From Pseudoips prasinana (taxonomy: Eukaryota; Arthropoda; Insecta; Lepidoptera; Nolidae): a stretch of DNA of 64,000 bases. Positions 1 through 9,085 of the stretch are shown one piece after another; within the stretch, counting starts at the first letter, position 1, and every line of letters begins with the position of its first letter. Location of the stretch: positions 8,308,001-8,372,000 of the forward strand of contig OX621256.1 of the NCBI GenBank assembly GCA_951640165.1, written 5' to 3'. The notes under the pieces are model-generated. The model searched no databases and was not told the DNA's origin. It saw only the letters and a program-made list of their open reading frames with translations. The position numbers and the translations under genes are program-made.

Positions 1-72
1 GTGTTGTAATTTTTGCGATACGAACAGTCTTACTTCCATGGTTGGAGAAGTCAATTTTAGGTTGCCGAGCTC

Positions 73-125
73 GGGACGCCGCCCGTGGTCTCCTTCTGTG
101 AGGCAGTCATGCTCCAGAAGGAGTT
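73..125 (+). pseudogene. R1-like LINE ORF2 C-terminal crumb
   Basis: The + strand reads V-S-F-C-E-A-V-M-L-Q-K-E, which matches the C-terminal region of the R1-like fragment at 5,131-5,728, where the Cys is a stop. Only about 50 bp survive before another repeat begins. It is a relic with no function. Confidence 0.6.
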
Positions 126-126
126 G

Positions 127-200
127 CGAGTGGCCATGGGCGGCAGTGATCACTTACCATCAGGTGACCCACTTGCTTGTTTGCCATCTTATTTTATAAA
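127..200 (-). repeat. Dispersed LINE 3'-UTR-like repeat (GTGGGTCACCTGATGGTAAG)
   Basis: The motif GTGGGTCACCTGATGGTAAG followed by GCCCATGG recurs on the + strand near 14,320-14,370 and in diverged form near 50,700-50,770. It is probably a LINE 3' end or a SINE. No coding sequence is visible. Confidence 0.5.
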
Positions 201-221
201 AAAATGTACCTAACACTAATA

Positions 222-618
222 TATACAACATGTAACTTAATTAACGCACATCCTGAAAATTGTTTGTTCAGAATCGTTTACTGAATCTTTTTATATTATT
301 TTTTATTTAGCTAATTTTTTATTCCAAAATAATTAAAACTACGGAAATCATTGTCATATGTCAGTCAAAACAAATTGAAATGGACCGTAAGTCAAAGTAA
401 TAAGACTTTTAAAATCGCAGTTTTATTTGTATTCATACAAATTTCATCATTCAATACAAAATAAAGTAAAATAATCTTTATTCCAGGAAACTAATTTAGT
501 AAATAACAATGCATATATGTATATGTTAAATTTAAAAATCAGTGTATGTATTATGATGTATGTATTATTCTAATTGGGGTGTTTGAGGGTATGCGTTCAT
601 TACGTTACATGTAGCATA
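222..618 (+). mobile_element. TIR element A, copy 1 (MITE-like, ~397 bp)
   Basis: The ends are inverted repeats of about 35 bp: TATACAACATGTAACTTAAT at the left and its diverged complement ending TTACGTTACATGTAGCATA at the right. A second copy lies in the opposite orientation at 40,860-41,248, with the interior conserved throughout, including the stretch around GCGATTTTAAAAGTCTTATT. It is non-coding and AT-rich. A TA duplication is possible but not distinct. Confidence 0.7.
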
Positions 619-966
619 TTGGATTTAGGCATGAGAGTAATAACGATAATATGTATATAACGATAATATATAATAAATTGTCATGAAAGGAAGGCTTCAG
701 GAGGAAATAAGGCAGGGTTTAATACACCTCTGCTTAGTATGTAGTAACTTTACGGAGAGGTGTGATGGTATGATATCAGTAAGTGCAGACAATAGTTGCA
801 ATATACCAGTTTCATATATTAACGCTGGGCGGGAGGATTTAATCAAGTCTGGATGAAAAATGCCTGCGGGACTCGGCGATGGGGCCGCTACTGAGTACCG
901 TTGGCAGCAAAATTGTACTGAATAACTTACTATAATTTACGGATCCAATGAGCACGAGTTTAATCA
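619..966. other. No recognisable feature
   Basis: Mixed-composition sequence with no ORF, tRNA or repeat I could match inside the window. The GC-richer piece near 870-905 is not explained. Confidence 0.4.
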
Positions 967-1036
967 GTAGGCAGAGACAACGGCTTTCCAGTTGTCACGA
1001 TCTACACACCTCTTTTGCCTCGTTTACTGGCATTAG
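967..1036 (-). pseudogene. LINE-C ORF2 C-terminal crumb
   Basis: It matches the terminal part of the LINE fragments at 40,277 and 52,115: the GGCAGAGACAACGG stretch and the TTTTGCCTCG..TACTG stretch are shared. It is truncated immediately before a SINE at 1,037. Confidence 0.6.
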
Positions 1037-1293
1037 ACGGTCACCATAGCCTAGTTGGTAGTGCTCCTGCCTACGAAGCCGGTGGTCCTGGGTTCGAATC
1101 CCGGTAAGTGCAAATATTTGTGTGATGAGCACGAATATTTGTTTCTGAGTCATGGATGTTTTCTATGTATATATGTATTTATCTATTTATATAAGTATGT
1201 ATATCGTCGCCTGGTACCCATAGTACAAGCTTTGCTTAGTTTGGGGCTAGGATGATCTGTGTGACATTGTCCCCAGATATTATTATTATTAAA
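1037..1293 (+). mobile_element. SINE-2, full length (tRNA-headed, TTA tail)
   Basis: The head GACGGTCACCATAGCCTAGT contains an A-box-like TAGCCTAGTTGGTAGTG and a B-box GGTTCGAATCC, the pol III internal promoter of tRNA-derived SINEs. The body contains GTACAAGCTTTGCTTAGTTT and the tail is ATTATTATTATT. Full copies lie at 50,419 (+) and 53,596 (-). Confidence 0.85.
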
Positions 1294-1590
1294 TACTTTT
1301 TAGTTTCTCGGTCTTCACCGGTATCGTAAGGAGAACACGGGCCAAAGCCAAGTGTTAACCAAGGGAATAAGTACAAAGTTGTGATGAATAAGCCCGAGTA
1401 GGTAATATTTCTTGATCGTTAGTCTGTAAAAATTTTCTAACTATCCTGCACGTGTTGAGAATGACGGCTTTTTGAAGATTTCTGTGTGTATAGGGTGGTA
1501 AATCTAATGTTTTTAGTGAGTAGTGAAGTTGGTTGGGGATGAATGACACCTAAAGTACGTAATTTGGCTGACATGATGATCACAGAGTTA
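1294..1590 (-). pseudogene. Retroelement relic sharing the LQKAVILNTCR peptide
   Basis: The minus strand at 1,355-1,549 is open for 64 codons and contains L-Q-K-A-V-I-L-N-T-C-R-I-V-R-K-F-L. The same peptide, with small changes, is encoded on the + strand near 51,330-51,390. Conservation at two loci suggests a shared retroelement C-terminus. I cannot name the family from this peptide alone. Confidence 0.4.
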
Positions 1591-1591
1591 C

Positions 1592-1656
1592 TTATAAAAG
1601 CTGAGTTACTGATGAATGTGCATGTATCACATTCATCATTGGCTCAGCTTTTATAA
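1592..1656. repeat. Short hairpin (29-bp arms, 7-nt loop)
   Basis: 1,592-1,620 pairs with 1,628-1,656 except for a small internal mismatch of 3-4 bases. Outer arms are TTATAAAAGCTGAG and CTCAGCTTTTATAA. It could be a MITE remnant, or less likely a small-RNA hairpin. Confidence 0.6.
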
Positions 1657-1786
1657 AAAAATAATTTAAAATTACATCATTTCATAATAATTCTAATAAA
1701 ATATGTTTAGACCACACGAGTGCAGCAAAACTACAACAGTTTAAGACAAACAAAGAAAGAAACTGTGCTCGCACCTCTCCCTCCTC

Positions 1787-2182
1787 TTTTTTTTTTTTTT
1801 TTATAACGTGACGCGTGCAGTTAGCCTCTCGGCTTTTACTGCTTCACCGGACAGTAGGGGTGAGCGTGGGCTCTAACCGGCCTAGCAAATATAAACTACA
1901 AACTAAGTACCCGCGCCGGAGGGTGCCCCCTGTGGGGCTCGAACCTCGGCTCTGGGCGGATACTGACGTGGAGAGGGCAAGATGTCGTGGTTTTAGGGGA
2001 TTTTGTGCAACTGTCGCTCTACGTTAATGCGCGACGCGGGCCTCGCTACCGGTTTAGGTCCGGAGCGGGCATTCATCGGATCGAATGCAAACTAAGGGTC
2101 ATGGAGGACGCTGGTGGTCGCGACGCGTTCGCGGTCGTACTCGCGTCCGGCGAGTACGAAATATCGGTTGTGGGTACGAAAT
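1787..2182 (-). mobile_element. Poly(A) retroelement X, 3' end
   Basis: A T-run at 1,787-1,803 is the poly(A) tail of a minus-strand element. The following 370 bp match 49,073-49,470 closely; diverged relatives lie at 22,497-22,780, 26,560-26,850 and 47,563-48,110. It includes a box-B-like GAGGTTCGAACC. At the 5' junction the segment ending ATATCGGTTGTGG is duplicated in tandem (2,154-2,192). Probably a LINE 3' end, family not identified. Confidence 0.6.
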
Positions 2183-3194
2183 ATCGGTTGTGGGCTCTCC
2201 CTCCTGTCCCTTCTGTACCTAATATACGAAACGTAACTCTCTCTCTCTCTTTCCATATCTCCCTCTCAACTTCCGTTCCCCCCGCCCGATCGTAGTTTTC
2301 GTGACACTCGTCCCCTATTCACCAATTTTCGCCCCTAGACAAACGTGCCTAAAGAAGATTGTTTTTTCAAATATAAAAAAAAAAAAACTAATGTCAAATT
2401 AATTATAAAGAACCGAGTACTATAAAATGTCAAACATAATTTAGAATGTCAAACTAACCTACTATGTCACAATATACCCAAAAAGTTTTTTAGTCACTTA
2501 TTAAAAATAATAAAAGTTTCTTTACTGTCGGTACCAGCAGGGGTGAAATCGCAAAGGGTTGCAAGTAATGAGAAGAATGAAAAATGGCCTCCCCGCGCTG
2601 GTATTTATTAAAAACTACAAAATTCTTACTAGCCCCTCTTTATTATGTGCTTGATATCAAACACTATTTTACTCATAAGCCATAGAGAAGTTATTATCCC
2701 TGTCTACGAAAGAAAAGAATAAAATTGTTGTAATTAAATAATTATCAGATTGTAAAAATTGCAAAAAGTTAGATTGGCTTATTAAACAAGAGTAAGAAGA
2801 GACCGAAAAAATAATTTCCCCACCATTATAGACCCCACAGCTGATTAAATCACACAAACACAGATTAAAACACACACATAAACACGACATGCATTAATGT
2901 TACTATTTTATTTTATGTATATTGTCCATTTTCCTTTATTTGCACATGTGAAATTGTAGTTAGCCGTTTTAATTTTTAAATATATAGAGATTTTTAATTA
3001 TTATAGAGTAAGAGAGCCTGGAAATCCGTCACACAGGCTTCGAACCTAGTACGGACTCCAGCTCTCAAAAAGTTAATGTAAATCAGTCTGTCGCGAATCG
3101 ATAAAAAAAATTGCCGATAAAATTCATTATTTGGGGTAAACTCGTCGATATTATCAAGACGTCCATGACGAAGAAAGAAAGGAAAGACGACGAA
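2183..3194. other. AT-rich sequence without recognised genes
   Basis: It contains a short (TC)n run near 2,238-2,251 and several chance ORFs. I see no repeat shared with the rest of the window. Confidence 0.4.
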
Positions 3195-3231
3195 GCTATA
3201 ATCGCCACGGGCGACGGGCTGGCACAGTATA

Positions 3232-3379
3232 AGGCGATTGGCATACTTCCCCGCATGATGCATGAAAATGCATCCACGCGCGTTCATGCGTATTTTCTAT
3301 ACAAACGGAGATACAAGCAACGATAGAACACGCACTCGCGCACTACGCTGCATCATGCGGGGCAGTGTGCCAATCGCCT
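3232..3379. mobile_element. Short TIR element (148 bp, MITE-like)
   Basis: The ends are inverted repeats of about 31 bp: AGGCGATTGGCATACTTCCC on the left, and GGGGCAGTGTGCCAATCGCCT on the right. Flanking sequence (3,195-3,225 and 3,381-3,430) resembles the RTE-tailed repeat, so it may have inserted into one. No clear target duplication. Confidence 0.5.
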
Positions 3380-3430
3380 AACGATCATAGTTCACAGATG
3401 CCCGTTCGCTGGTAGGTATTCACTCGGGAC
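3380..3430 (-). repeat. RTE-tailed repeat, small fragment
   Basis: The segment with CATAGTTCACAG and CGCTGGTAGGTATTC matches the middle of the family seen at 3,621 and 20,311. Only about 50 bp can be aligned by eye. Confidence 0.45.
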
Positions 3431-3620
3431 GTTCCAGGGGTCGAGTTGGGGTGGTGATCATGGCCATCAACTACACAGGACCTTAAAGTATTAATAACTA
3501 ATTTATCTTTTAATAAACTAATATAAGCTAGCTCTATAACTAAATCATTACTAATATAAATTTTATTTTATTTCTTTATTTTATTTTCATACAATCCGTG
3601 TAGCTAAATATCTGTATCAA
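3431..3620. other. No recognisable feature
   Basis: AT-rich sequence between two copies of the RTE-tailed repeat; no ORF or repeat recognised. Confidence 0.4.
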
Positions 3621-3868
3621 CATCATCATCACCATGTCAGCCAAAGTACGTCCACTGCTGGACAAGAGCTACCCCAAAGAATGGCGATATGCCATGATCG
3701 CCACGCTTGGCAGACGGGTTGGCGACCGCGGTTTGATGGTCATAGTTCACAGAAAAACGCTGCTGCCCATTCTCTGGTACCTAGGTATTCCCTCGGTCGA
3801 TTTCTACTCCCCCCACGGGATGAGATCGGGAGATGATATACTATGCCGTCACCACACAGCAAGCAATA
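3621..3868 (-). mobile_element. RTE-tailed SINE-like repeat
   Basis: On the minus strand the element ends TTTGGCTGACATGGTGATG followed by ATGATG, the same terminal motif as the RTE LINE fragments (CGGCTGATATGATGATG). Other copies lie at 20,311, 21,797, 44,253, 51,573 and 62,624. It is non-coding and probably mobilised by RTE proteins. Its 5' end (TGTGGTGACGGCATAG) abuts a Helitron. Confidence 0.65.
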
Positions 3869-4047
3869 TCTATATTCTTCTACTATATAAAAATAAGTCG
3901 GGTTTTCCTTCCTGACGCTATAACTCCAGAACGCACGAACAGATTTCCACGGTTTTGCATTCGTTGGAAAGGTCTCGGGCTCCGTGAGGTTTATAGCAAA
4001 GAAAATTTATAAAATTTAACGCGGGTAACACCGCGGGGCACAGCTAG
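3869..4047 (+). mobile_element. Helitron, short non-autonomous (179 bp, both ends)
   Basis: It begins A|TCTATATTCTTC and ends with a GC hairpin (CGCGGGTAACACCGCGGGGC) then CAGCTAG|T, which fits the Helitron rule of 5'-TC, 3'-CTRR and insertion between A and T. No ORF. Confidence 0.8.
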
Positions 4048-4051
4048 TGTA

Positions 4052-4150
4052 CCTATATTATTATATAAACTTAACTATATTACTACAAACATGTCCTGAC
4101 TATTTACAAGCGCTTTTTTAAAGTCTACGTGAATTAACCTTTATTTTTAG
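4052..4150 (+). repeat. Dispersed LINE-tail repeat (AAAGTCTACGTGAAT)
   Basis: The core TACTACAAACATGT...GCGCTTTTTTAAAGTCTACGT recurs at 9,940, 12,384, 54,482 and 60,110. In better copies it ends AATAAAAAC plus an A-rich tail, suggesting a LINE or SINE 3' end. Confidence 0.55.
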
Positions 4151-4186
4151 TTTATAACCCCGTTCGAAGCCGGGGCGGGTCACTAG
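4151..4186 (+). mobile_element. Helitron 3' end fragment
   Basis: A hairpin CCCCGTTCGAAGCCGGGG is followed by CGGGTCACTAG|T, a Helitron terminus different from the neighbouring families. Only the end is present. A relative is seen at 50,793-50,816. Confidence 0.5.
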
Positions 4187-4763
4187 TCCTATATAACATT
4201 ATATAAACTACACAAGTACGGTGTCTAAAACACTGAATAACGGGCTATTTGTTGCCTTAGCTACATTGGAGACAATTAAAATTGCCAGTTATATCGACGG
4301 TGTTTGCGTTTTGCGCTACTAAGATGTAATAACGAGGATTGGATGCGGTATCGTATACTAAAGAAAATATTACTTTCATACCCCATCTCGGTAAGAGTAT
4401 TTTTGCTCTTCGATATCTGAGTGGAAAAGTCATATTTTGTATCCGCTAGAGGATAAATTTGAATTTAGAACATCGTGTGCACTAAGTTTGAGAATACAAA
4501 ACACCATTAAACCTAATTACCTTCATAGTGCCGAATTTGTCATACGTTTTTAATAATGTGTTAAAACCTCAGATTCGTAACCTCCCATGGTGTAAATTTC
4601 TTTAATTTGCTTTGCACAATCTAACAAAAATATTACATTGAACTAAGTACGTAACTGTATAGTAACCTTATTTTTTTTTTTCAGAATTATACCTAAGTTC
4701 AATTTGTTTTAGCTTAAAGATTATTATGTGATACTTACCTATAATAATGTAGTACTTAAAACC
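4187..4763. other. AT-rich sequence, nothing recognised
   Basis: No ORF above noise and no repeat matched within the window. Confidence 0.4.
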
Positions 4764-5130
4764 TTTTTTTTTTTTTTTTTGTTAAGGCAGGGGGAATGCC
4801 TTCGCATGCCACCCGCAAAAAGTGTCTACGGGTGGGTATGTCGGACTCGCACCGACTAAACCTACCTGCCGTGGCCTTCTCTTGGCGCCTTATGGGGGGA
4901 GCCTCGGGAACGCGGGTATGCTGCTCCGGTGCCCCCCTTTTTGCACCATGCCCCAGATGGTCGGGACACGTACCCTGGGAGGGCTCAGAATTGCCCTCCC
5001 CTATTGCCGACTCCTGCCAGTACGGCACAGCGACTGCGCCACAAACAGTACGCTGTCTTCCCGAAGCTGCACGTGGCGGCAGTAGAGGACACTTCTCTGA
5101 CTGCCGCCGCAGCCCCGAGGGGGAGTTGGG
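4764..5130 (-). mobile_element. R1-like LINE, 3' UTR and poly(A) tail
   Basis: The T-run at 4,764-4,781 is the poly(A) tail. The UTR before it contains the segment repeated at 8,534-8,770 (GCATACCCGCGTTCCCG... and the CATGCGAAGGCATTCCC stretch). It directly follows the ORF2 stop at 5,131. The UTR is GC-rich compared with its surroundings. Confidence 0.7.
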
Positions 5131-5728
5131 CTACCGGCTACCGTCGCCGCCCCGACGCCTCATCCGTCTGCGAGCAGGATCAGCTCTCTCTCGCTCCCGC
5201 TCGGCGGCCTCCTTTTGGAGCATGACTGCCTCTCAAAAGGAGACCACGGCGTCCCATTTGGGGGGGTTACCCGCCAGCATCGCCCCTACAATTGCCGGCG
5301 GGGATAGATCCCGTCCGATCTCTGCGACCAAGACTCGCCTTTCGGCCTCCCAGGCCGGGCACTCAGCGAGAGTGTGCTGGGCAGAGTCTAAGTCGCTCCC
5401 GCAGTGGTGACAGTGTGTCGTCGCTTCTCGGCCTATCCGGTTCAGATACTCGCCGAAACACCCACGTCCGGTGAGTATCTGATTCAGTCTGTAGGTGACG
5501 CAACCACCTCTCCTTCCCACCCAGGCTTCGAGGTGAGGCAGGATGGCATCGACGGCGCGCTGGCGAGCGTTTAAACGTAGCTCTAGCCGTGCGCGCCATT
5601 GCACTATTACGTGCTGGTGGACATCCCGTCTGTATTCAATGAGCGTCTGTTCTGGTGCCCTCCCGTTCTCCTGGCGGACGCGGATTTCGGTGAATCGGTC
5701 AAATGGCGGGAGGCGCGCCAGGAGTACT
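5131..5728 (-). pseudogene. R1-like LINE ORF2, C-terminal part
   Basis: The minus strand keeps one frame from about 5,728 to the terminal TAG at 5,131. It encodes R-F-T-E-I-R-V-R-Q-E-N-G-R-A-P-E-Q-T and then a CX2C-X8-H-X4-C zinc knuckle (HCHHC..., ...QHTLAEC), as found after the RT domain in R1-clade LINEs, followed by an E/R-rich tail. A single TGA near 5,233 replaces the Cys seen in the crumb at 73-125. The copy is 5'-truncated (RT and endonuclease missing) and non-functional. The clade call rests on the zinc knuckle and gene order and is not certain. Confidence 0.75.
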
Positions 5729-6154
5729 TAATACCTAAACTGAAATAAAAGTATCTAGTGATTGTAAATGTTTTTTATGCATTAAGTCATTTCCTCGCTG
5801 AGACGGAATGAAAAGTTAGGTGTTGCACTCGAGTGCAAAGATTTCTTTTAATTCCATCGCTGACGCTCAGGATTAACATTTTTAATCACTTGTCGCGCTC
5901 GTGATTCAATTATAGACTCCTTCGCTAGCTCGGTCATCAAAATTGTGCACGCGGTTAAAAAGCAACTTTGCACTCTTGTATAACAAATAACTATTGCTAG
6001 ATATGGGTGTATTAATAAATTAACAGCGATTTAGCTATTTATAATAATATTATTTATTTAATAATTTATGTAGGTACTCACAAAAAACAGAATAACACCA
6101 AATAACAAAAAGGAAAAGATTGCATAATAATAATATCCTGGGACATTATTTACC
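5729..6154. other. No recognised genes
   Basis: AT-rich sequence. A weak inverted similarity between TTGCACTCGAGTGCAAAG (5,824) and AACTTTGCACTC (5,963) hints at an old palindromic element. Confidence 0.35.
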
Positions 6155-6262
6155 GGTCATGTACCTGACTTCTTTCCGGTCGAGTCGCTAGTCGTCCCAA
6201 CGGATCATGAGAGTGATGGAATAGAAAGTGCGCCTGTATTTGCCCACACACAATGAAAACTG
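6155..6262 (+). mobile_element. SINE-3 fragment
   Basis: It matches the body of SINE-3 (CCTGAC..CTTTCCGGTCG, GGATCATGAGAGTGATGGAA). Head and CAT tail are missing. Confidence 0.7.
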
Positions 6263-6629
6263 GCCAAGTCAAATCTAACCTACTTTAAAATCTCACACTT
6301 GTTTGAAATAGCAGCAATTGTTATATGTATCCAATAAAGCAAAGAAATAGAGTTTAATACTTGTTCAAGATGTTATTTTTTCCTATAAATACTAATTTGG
6401 ATTTTGCATGGAACTTGGCACTCATTTAGATCTTCATTCTTTCAGCCCACAGCTAAGCATAATTTTTGTATTGAACTTGGCTCTCCTTTTTTACATTAAT
6501 GTTTTTGGTGGCTAACGTCATCAAGAAAATGACCGGTACCCGTTAAATCGGACGATATTAGTGTCCAGTCGAAATTATCGATTATGGTAATCAGGTAACC
6601 GACGAATTTACGGCCTAATTAGGCAATGT
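6263..6629. other. No recognised features
   Basis: AT-rich sequence with no shared repeats identified. Confidence 0.35.
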
Positions 6630-6641
6630 TGAGTCAAGTTG

Positions 6642-6800
6642 ATGCAGCGTGGGCAGTCCCCCTACAAGATGGACCGATGATCTTGTGCGGGTCGCTGGAA
6701 ATCGCTGGATGCGGATAGCGCAAGACCGGCAATTGTGGAGATCTTTGGGGGAGGCCTTTGTCCAGCTGTGGACGTCTTTCGGCTGATATGATGATGATGA
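6642..6800 (+). mobile_element. RTE LINE 3' end with target duplication
   Basis: This is a 159-bp terminal piece of an RTE LINE (GATCTTGTGCGGGTCGCTGG ... CTTTCGGCTGATATGATGATG). It is flanked by a perfect 12-bp duplication TGAGTCAAGTTG at 6,630-6,641 and 6,801-6,812, showing that it inserted as a 5'-truncated copy. It encodes the last residues of ORF2 with little decay. Confidence 0.85.
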
Positions 6801-6814
6801 TGAGTCAAGTTGTG

Positions 6815-6880
6815 TGGGCTGCTTGACCTTTGTCCAACCGTGAACATATTTCCGCTGACACGACGACGATGATGAGGAAA
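6815..6880 (+). mobile_element. RTE LINE tail, older fragment
   Basis: CCTTTGTCCAACCGTGAAC, then CCGCTGACACGACGACGATG, is a diverged RTE end lying just downstream of the younger insertion. Confidence 0.5.
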
Positions 6881-6930
6881 AAGGAGGTGGAGGAATTTAG
6901 TAGAAATTTTGGAATGCTACAATAAATTTG

Positions 6931-7149
6931 ACGGGCCAGTTGGCGTGGTTCGATTCTCACCCAGGACAGATATTTGTGTGCATGAACTCTGTTTGTTCTG
7001 AGTCTGGGTGTCATTATCTATACTATAAGTATGTATTTATAAAAGAAAAGAAGTATGTGTAATATATCAGTTATCTGGTTTCCATAGTACAAGCTCTGCT
7101 TAGTTTGGAATCAGATAGCCGTGTGTGAATAATGTCCCAGGATATTGAT
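6931..7149 (+). mobile_element. SINE-1 with internal promoter deletion
   Basis: It has the SINE-1 head (GACGGGCCAGTTGGCGTGGT) and body, but the region between A-box and B-box is deleted, so GTGGTTCGATTC follows the head directly. The usual tail start CCCAGGATATT is present. Confidence 0.75.
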
Positions 7150-8128
7150 GTGAAACATCTATAGCCGCACGTAAAACAGATTTCTGGCGTGGCGACGCAT
7201 GCCGTGGCGCATGCGCAATCGACTTTTTATTTTATCATTATGACATATTTAATTCCTATCACAATATGTTATTTTCTGCATATTACTTTTACAAAATAAT
7301 GTCGATGTTTCACATCTGCCAGGCGTCCCGTGACCCGTGACGGCTCATATTTTTTACCTCTAAGTTCCCTGCGAAACAGGATTCATTTTATTAGTGTAAT
7401 CGTTGTCTTTTTAATTTAATTTAGCAACCTTACTGTTAAACTAGATACCGACTCCATTATGATTATAACATCTGTATTTACTCCATGTACAAACTTTTTT
7501 GCATCGCGTGCTATGTGACAGACAGACAGACGGACAGGGCAATTTATAATATGTCCCTATCACACAATCTTGGCACGCCACGACGGCCCATTATAGCTAG
7601 ACCTGCGATTCTCGTTGATCATCGAATAAATTAATTTGCTATTAAGGTCAAGATATACTGGTCATTTGGTACCAACGATAGTAACTAACATGGCGATTTT
7701 CAACGATACTGGTAGAAATTGTCCGTGTAATTATTCATGGGAAGGGTTAGGATATTTGGTTCGTGTTCATTTTTGGCCGATAAGATCTTTCGGCCGCCTG
7801 AATCATCGGAAAACCCTAACGAGTTTCGTGTAACTAGAAATGTAAGCGAAACCCAGTTATTATATTACAGAAATTGGCAGCTATTTTCTTTTTTTATTGG
7901 CGTGTTATAATTATTTACTTAGTTTAAATTATATACGTACCTAATTCGTTTTAGAACATTTCAAGCATATGCTTTCAAGCATAGTTCTCAGGAGAAAACA
8001 ACGGTCGCGGCGCGGCGTCTTTAATTGTGACTGTATACCAATAAGTATGTCACAATTATAGCGCCAAAACTAATAGGTTTTGGCGCGAAATACTGAAGGA
8101 AAATAATTTACTCGTTATATGCTTTATA
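7150..8128. other. Mostly unique sequence
   Basis: No gene recognised. A short inverted pair (GATGTGAAACATC at 7,148 and GATGTTTCACATC near 7,302) encloses a GC-richer stretch. A (GACA)n run lies near 7,518-7,538. Confidence 0.35.
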
Positions 8129-8379
8129 ATAATAACTTGGGGCATTATTCACACGCGGCCATCTGATCCCAAACTAAGCGGAGCTTGTACTATGTAAACC
8201 AGATAATTGAGATACTACATCATATTACTTTTCTTTTGTAAATATATACCCGTGATAATATAGACTCGTGATAATCATACATGTTCATGCACACAAATAT
8301 CTGTCCTGGGTGGGAATCGAACCCACGACCTCCGGCGTGAAAAGCAAGCATTTGCCAACCACGCCAACAGGCCCGTCAT
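8129..8379 (-). mobile_element. SINE-1, full length
   Basis: On the minus strand: head GACGGGCCTGTTGGCGTGGT, A-box GTTGGCAAATGCTTG, B-box GTGGGTTCGATTCCCAC, body GTACAAGCTCCGCTTAGTTT and a TTATTATTAT tail. Confidence 0.85.
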
Positions 8380-8533
8380 TTATTAGAACAATGCGTAAAG
8401 ATGCGGTTCTCTGGTGCATAGGATGCAGACCAGCTCTAACAGTATCCTAAACATGATTGCAAGTAGGTTGGACTGCGCCTACATAAGTCGTTGCTGTGCC
8501 GTCTCGCATGGCTTGTCGCAGGGTAATAATGTA

Positions 8534-8770
8534 TTCCCGACCATCTGGGACATGGCGCAAAAGGGGGGTACCGGAGTAGCTCTGGGACATGGCGCAAAAG
8601 GGGGGTACTGGAGCAGCATACCCGCGTTCCCGGGACTCCCCCATCAGGCGCCAAGAGAAGTCCACGGCAGGTAGGTTTAGTCGGTGCAAGTCCGATCGAC
8701 ATACCCACCCGCAGACACTTTTTGCGGGTGACATGCGAAGGCATACCCCTGCCTTATAAAAAAAAAAAAG
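8534..8770 (+). mobile_element. R1-like LINE 3' UTR insertion with poly(A) and target duplication
   Basis: It matches the 3' UTR of the minus-strand R1-like copy at 4,764-5,130. A 12-A tail ends at 8,770, and GGGTAATAATGTA is repeated at 8,521-8,533 and 8,771-8,783. The segment GGGACATGGCGCAAAAGGGG occurs twice in tandem (8,547 and 8,582). It is severely 5'-truncated, with no coding sequence. Confidence 0.85.
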
Positions 8771-8805
8771 GGGTAATAATGTATGTTACTAATATAGTAG
8801 CTGAA

Positions 8806-9085
8806 GCGCTCAAAGCTAGATGCTCTCACCGGTCCGTAAGTAATCGGCGAGGTTAAGCAACTAGGGTCGCGGTCAGTCCATAGATGGGTGACCACCAAAG
8901 TGGTTTAATTTCTGAGCACCTCCGTGCTTCGGAGAGCACGTCAAGCTGTCGGTCCCGGTGGTAGTCATTAGACAACCGTCGTTGTCTAATGACTGCCATG
9001 TCAGAGGCCTTCTGGTCGGTTTGAACAACAGTACGGCTTGACATTAGGGTAACCACTTCCCATACGATAAATAAATAAATAAAAA
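8806..9085 (+). mobile_element. 5S-rRNA-derived SINE (SINE3 class), full copy
   Basis: Near the 5' end, GAGGTTAAGCAACTAGGGTC and GCGGTCAGTCCATAGATGGG then TGACC correspond in order and spacing to the internal control region of insect 5S rRNA (box A GTTAAGCAAC, box C GATGGGTGACC). A family-specific body follows (CTCCGTGCTTCGGAGAGCAC, GGTAACCACTTCCCATACGA) and an AAATA tail. Other copies: 19,306, 29,559, 39,372, 51,823, 54,092. Confidence 0.8.

Noticed and set aside
1030..1110. Genuine tRNA gene
   Set aside because: A-box and B-box are present, but the cloverleaf is not complete and the same head precedes identical bodies at other loci, so it is a SINE.
4796..5410. 204-codon + strand ORF
   Set aside because: It is antisense to the R1-like LINE fragment, whose minus frame has the zinc knuckle; GC content explains the open frame.
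8820..8900. 5S rRNA gene or pseudogene
   Set aside because: Only the internal promoter region is conserved, the 5S 5' and 3' stems are missing, and a constant non-rRNA body follows in all copies.
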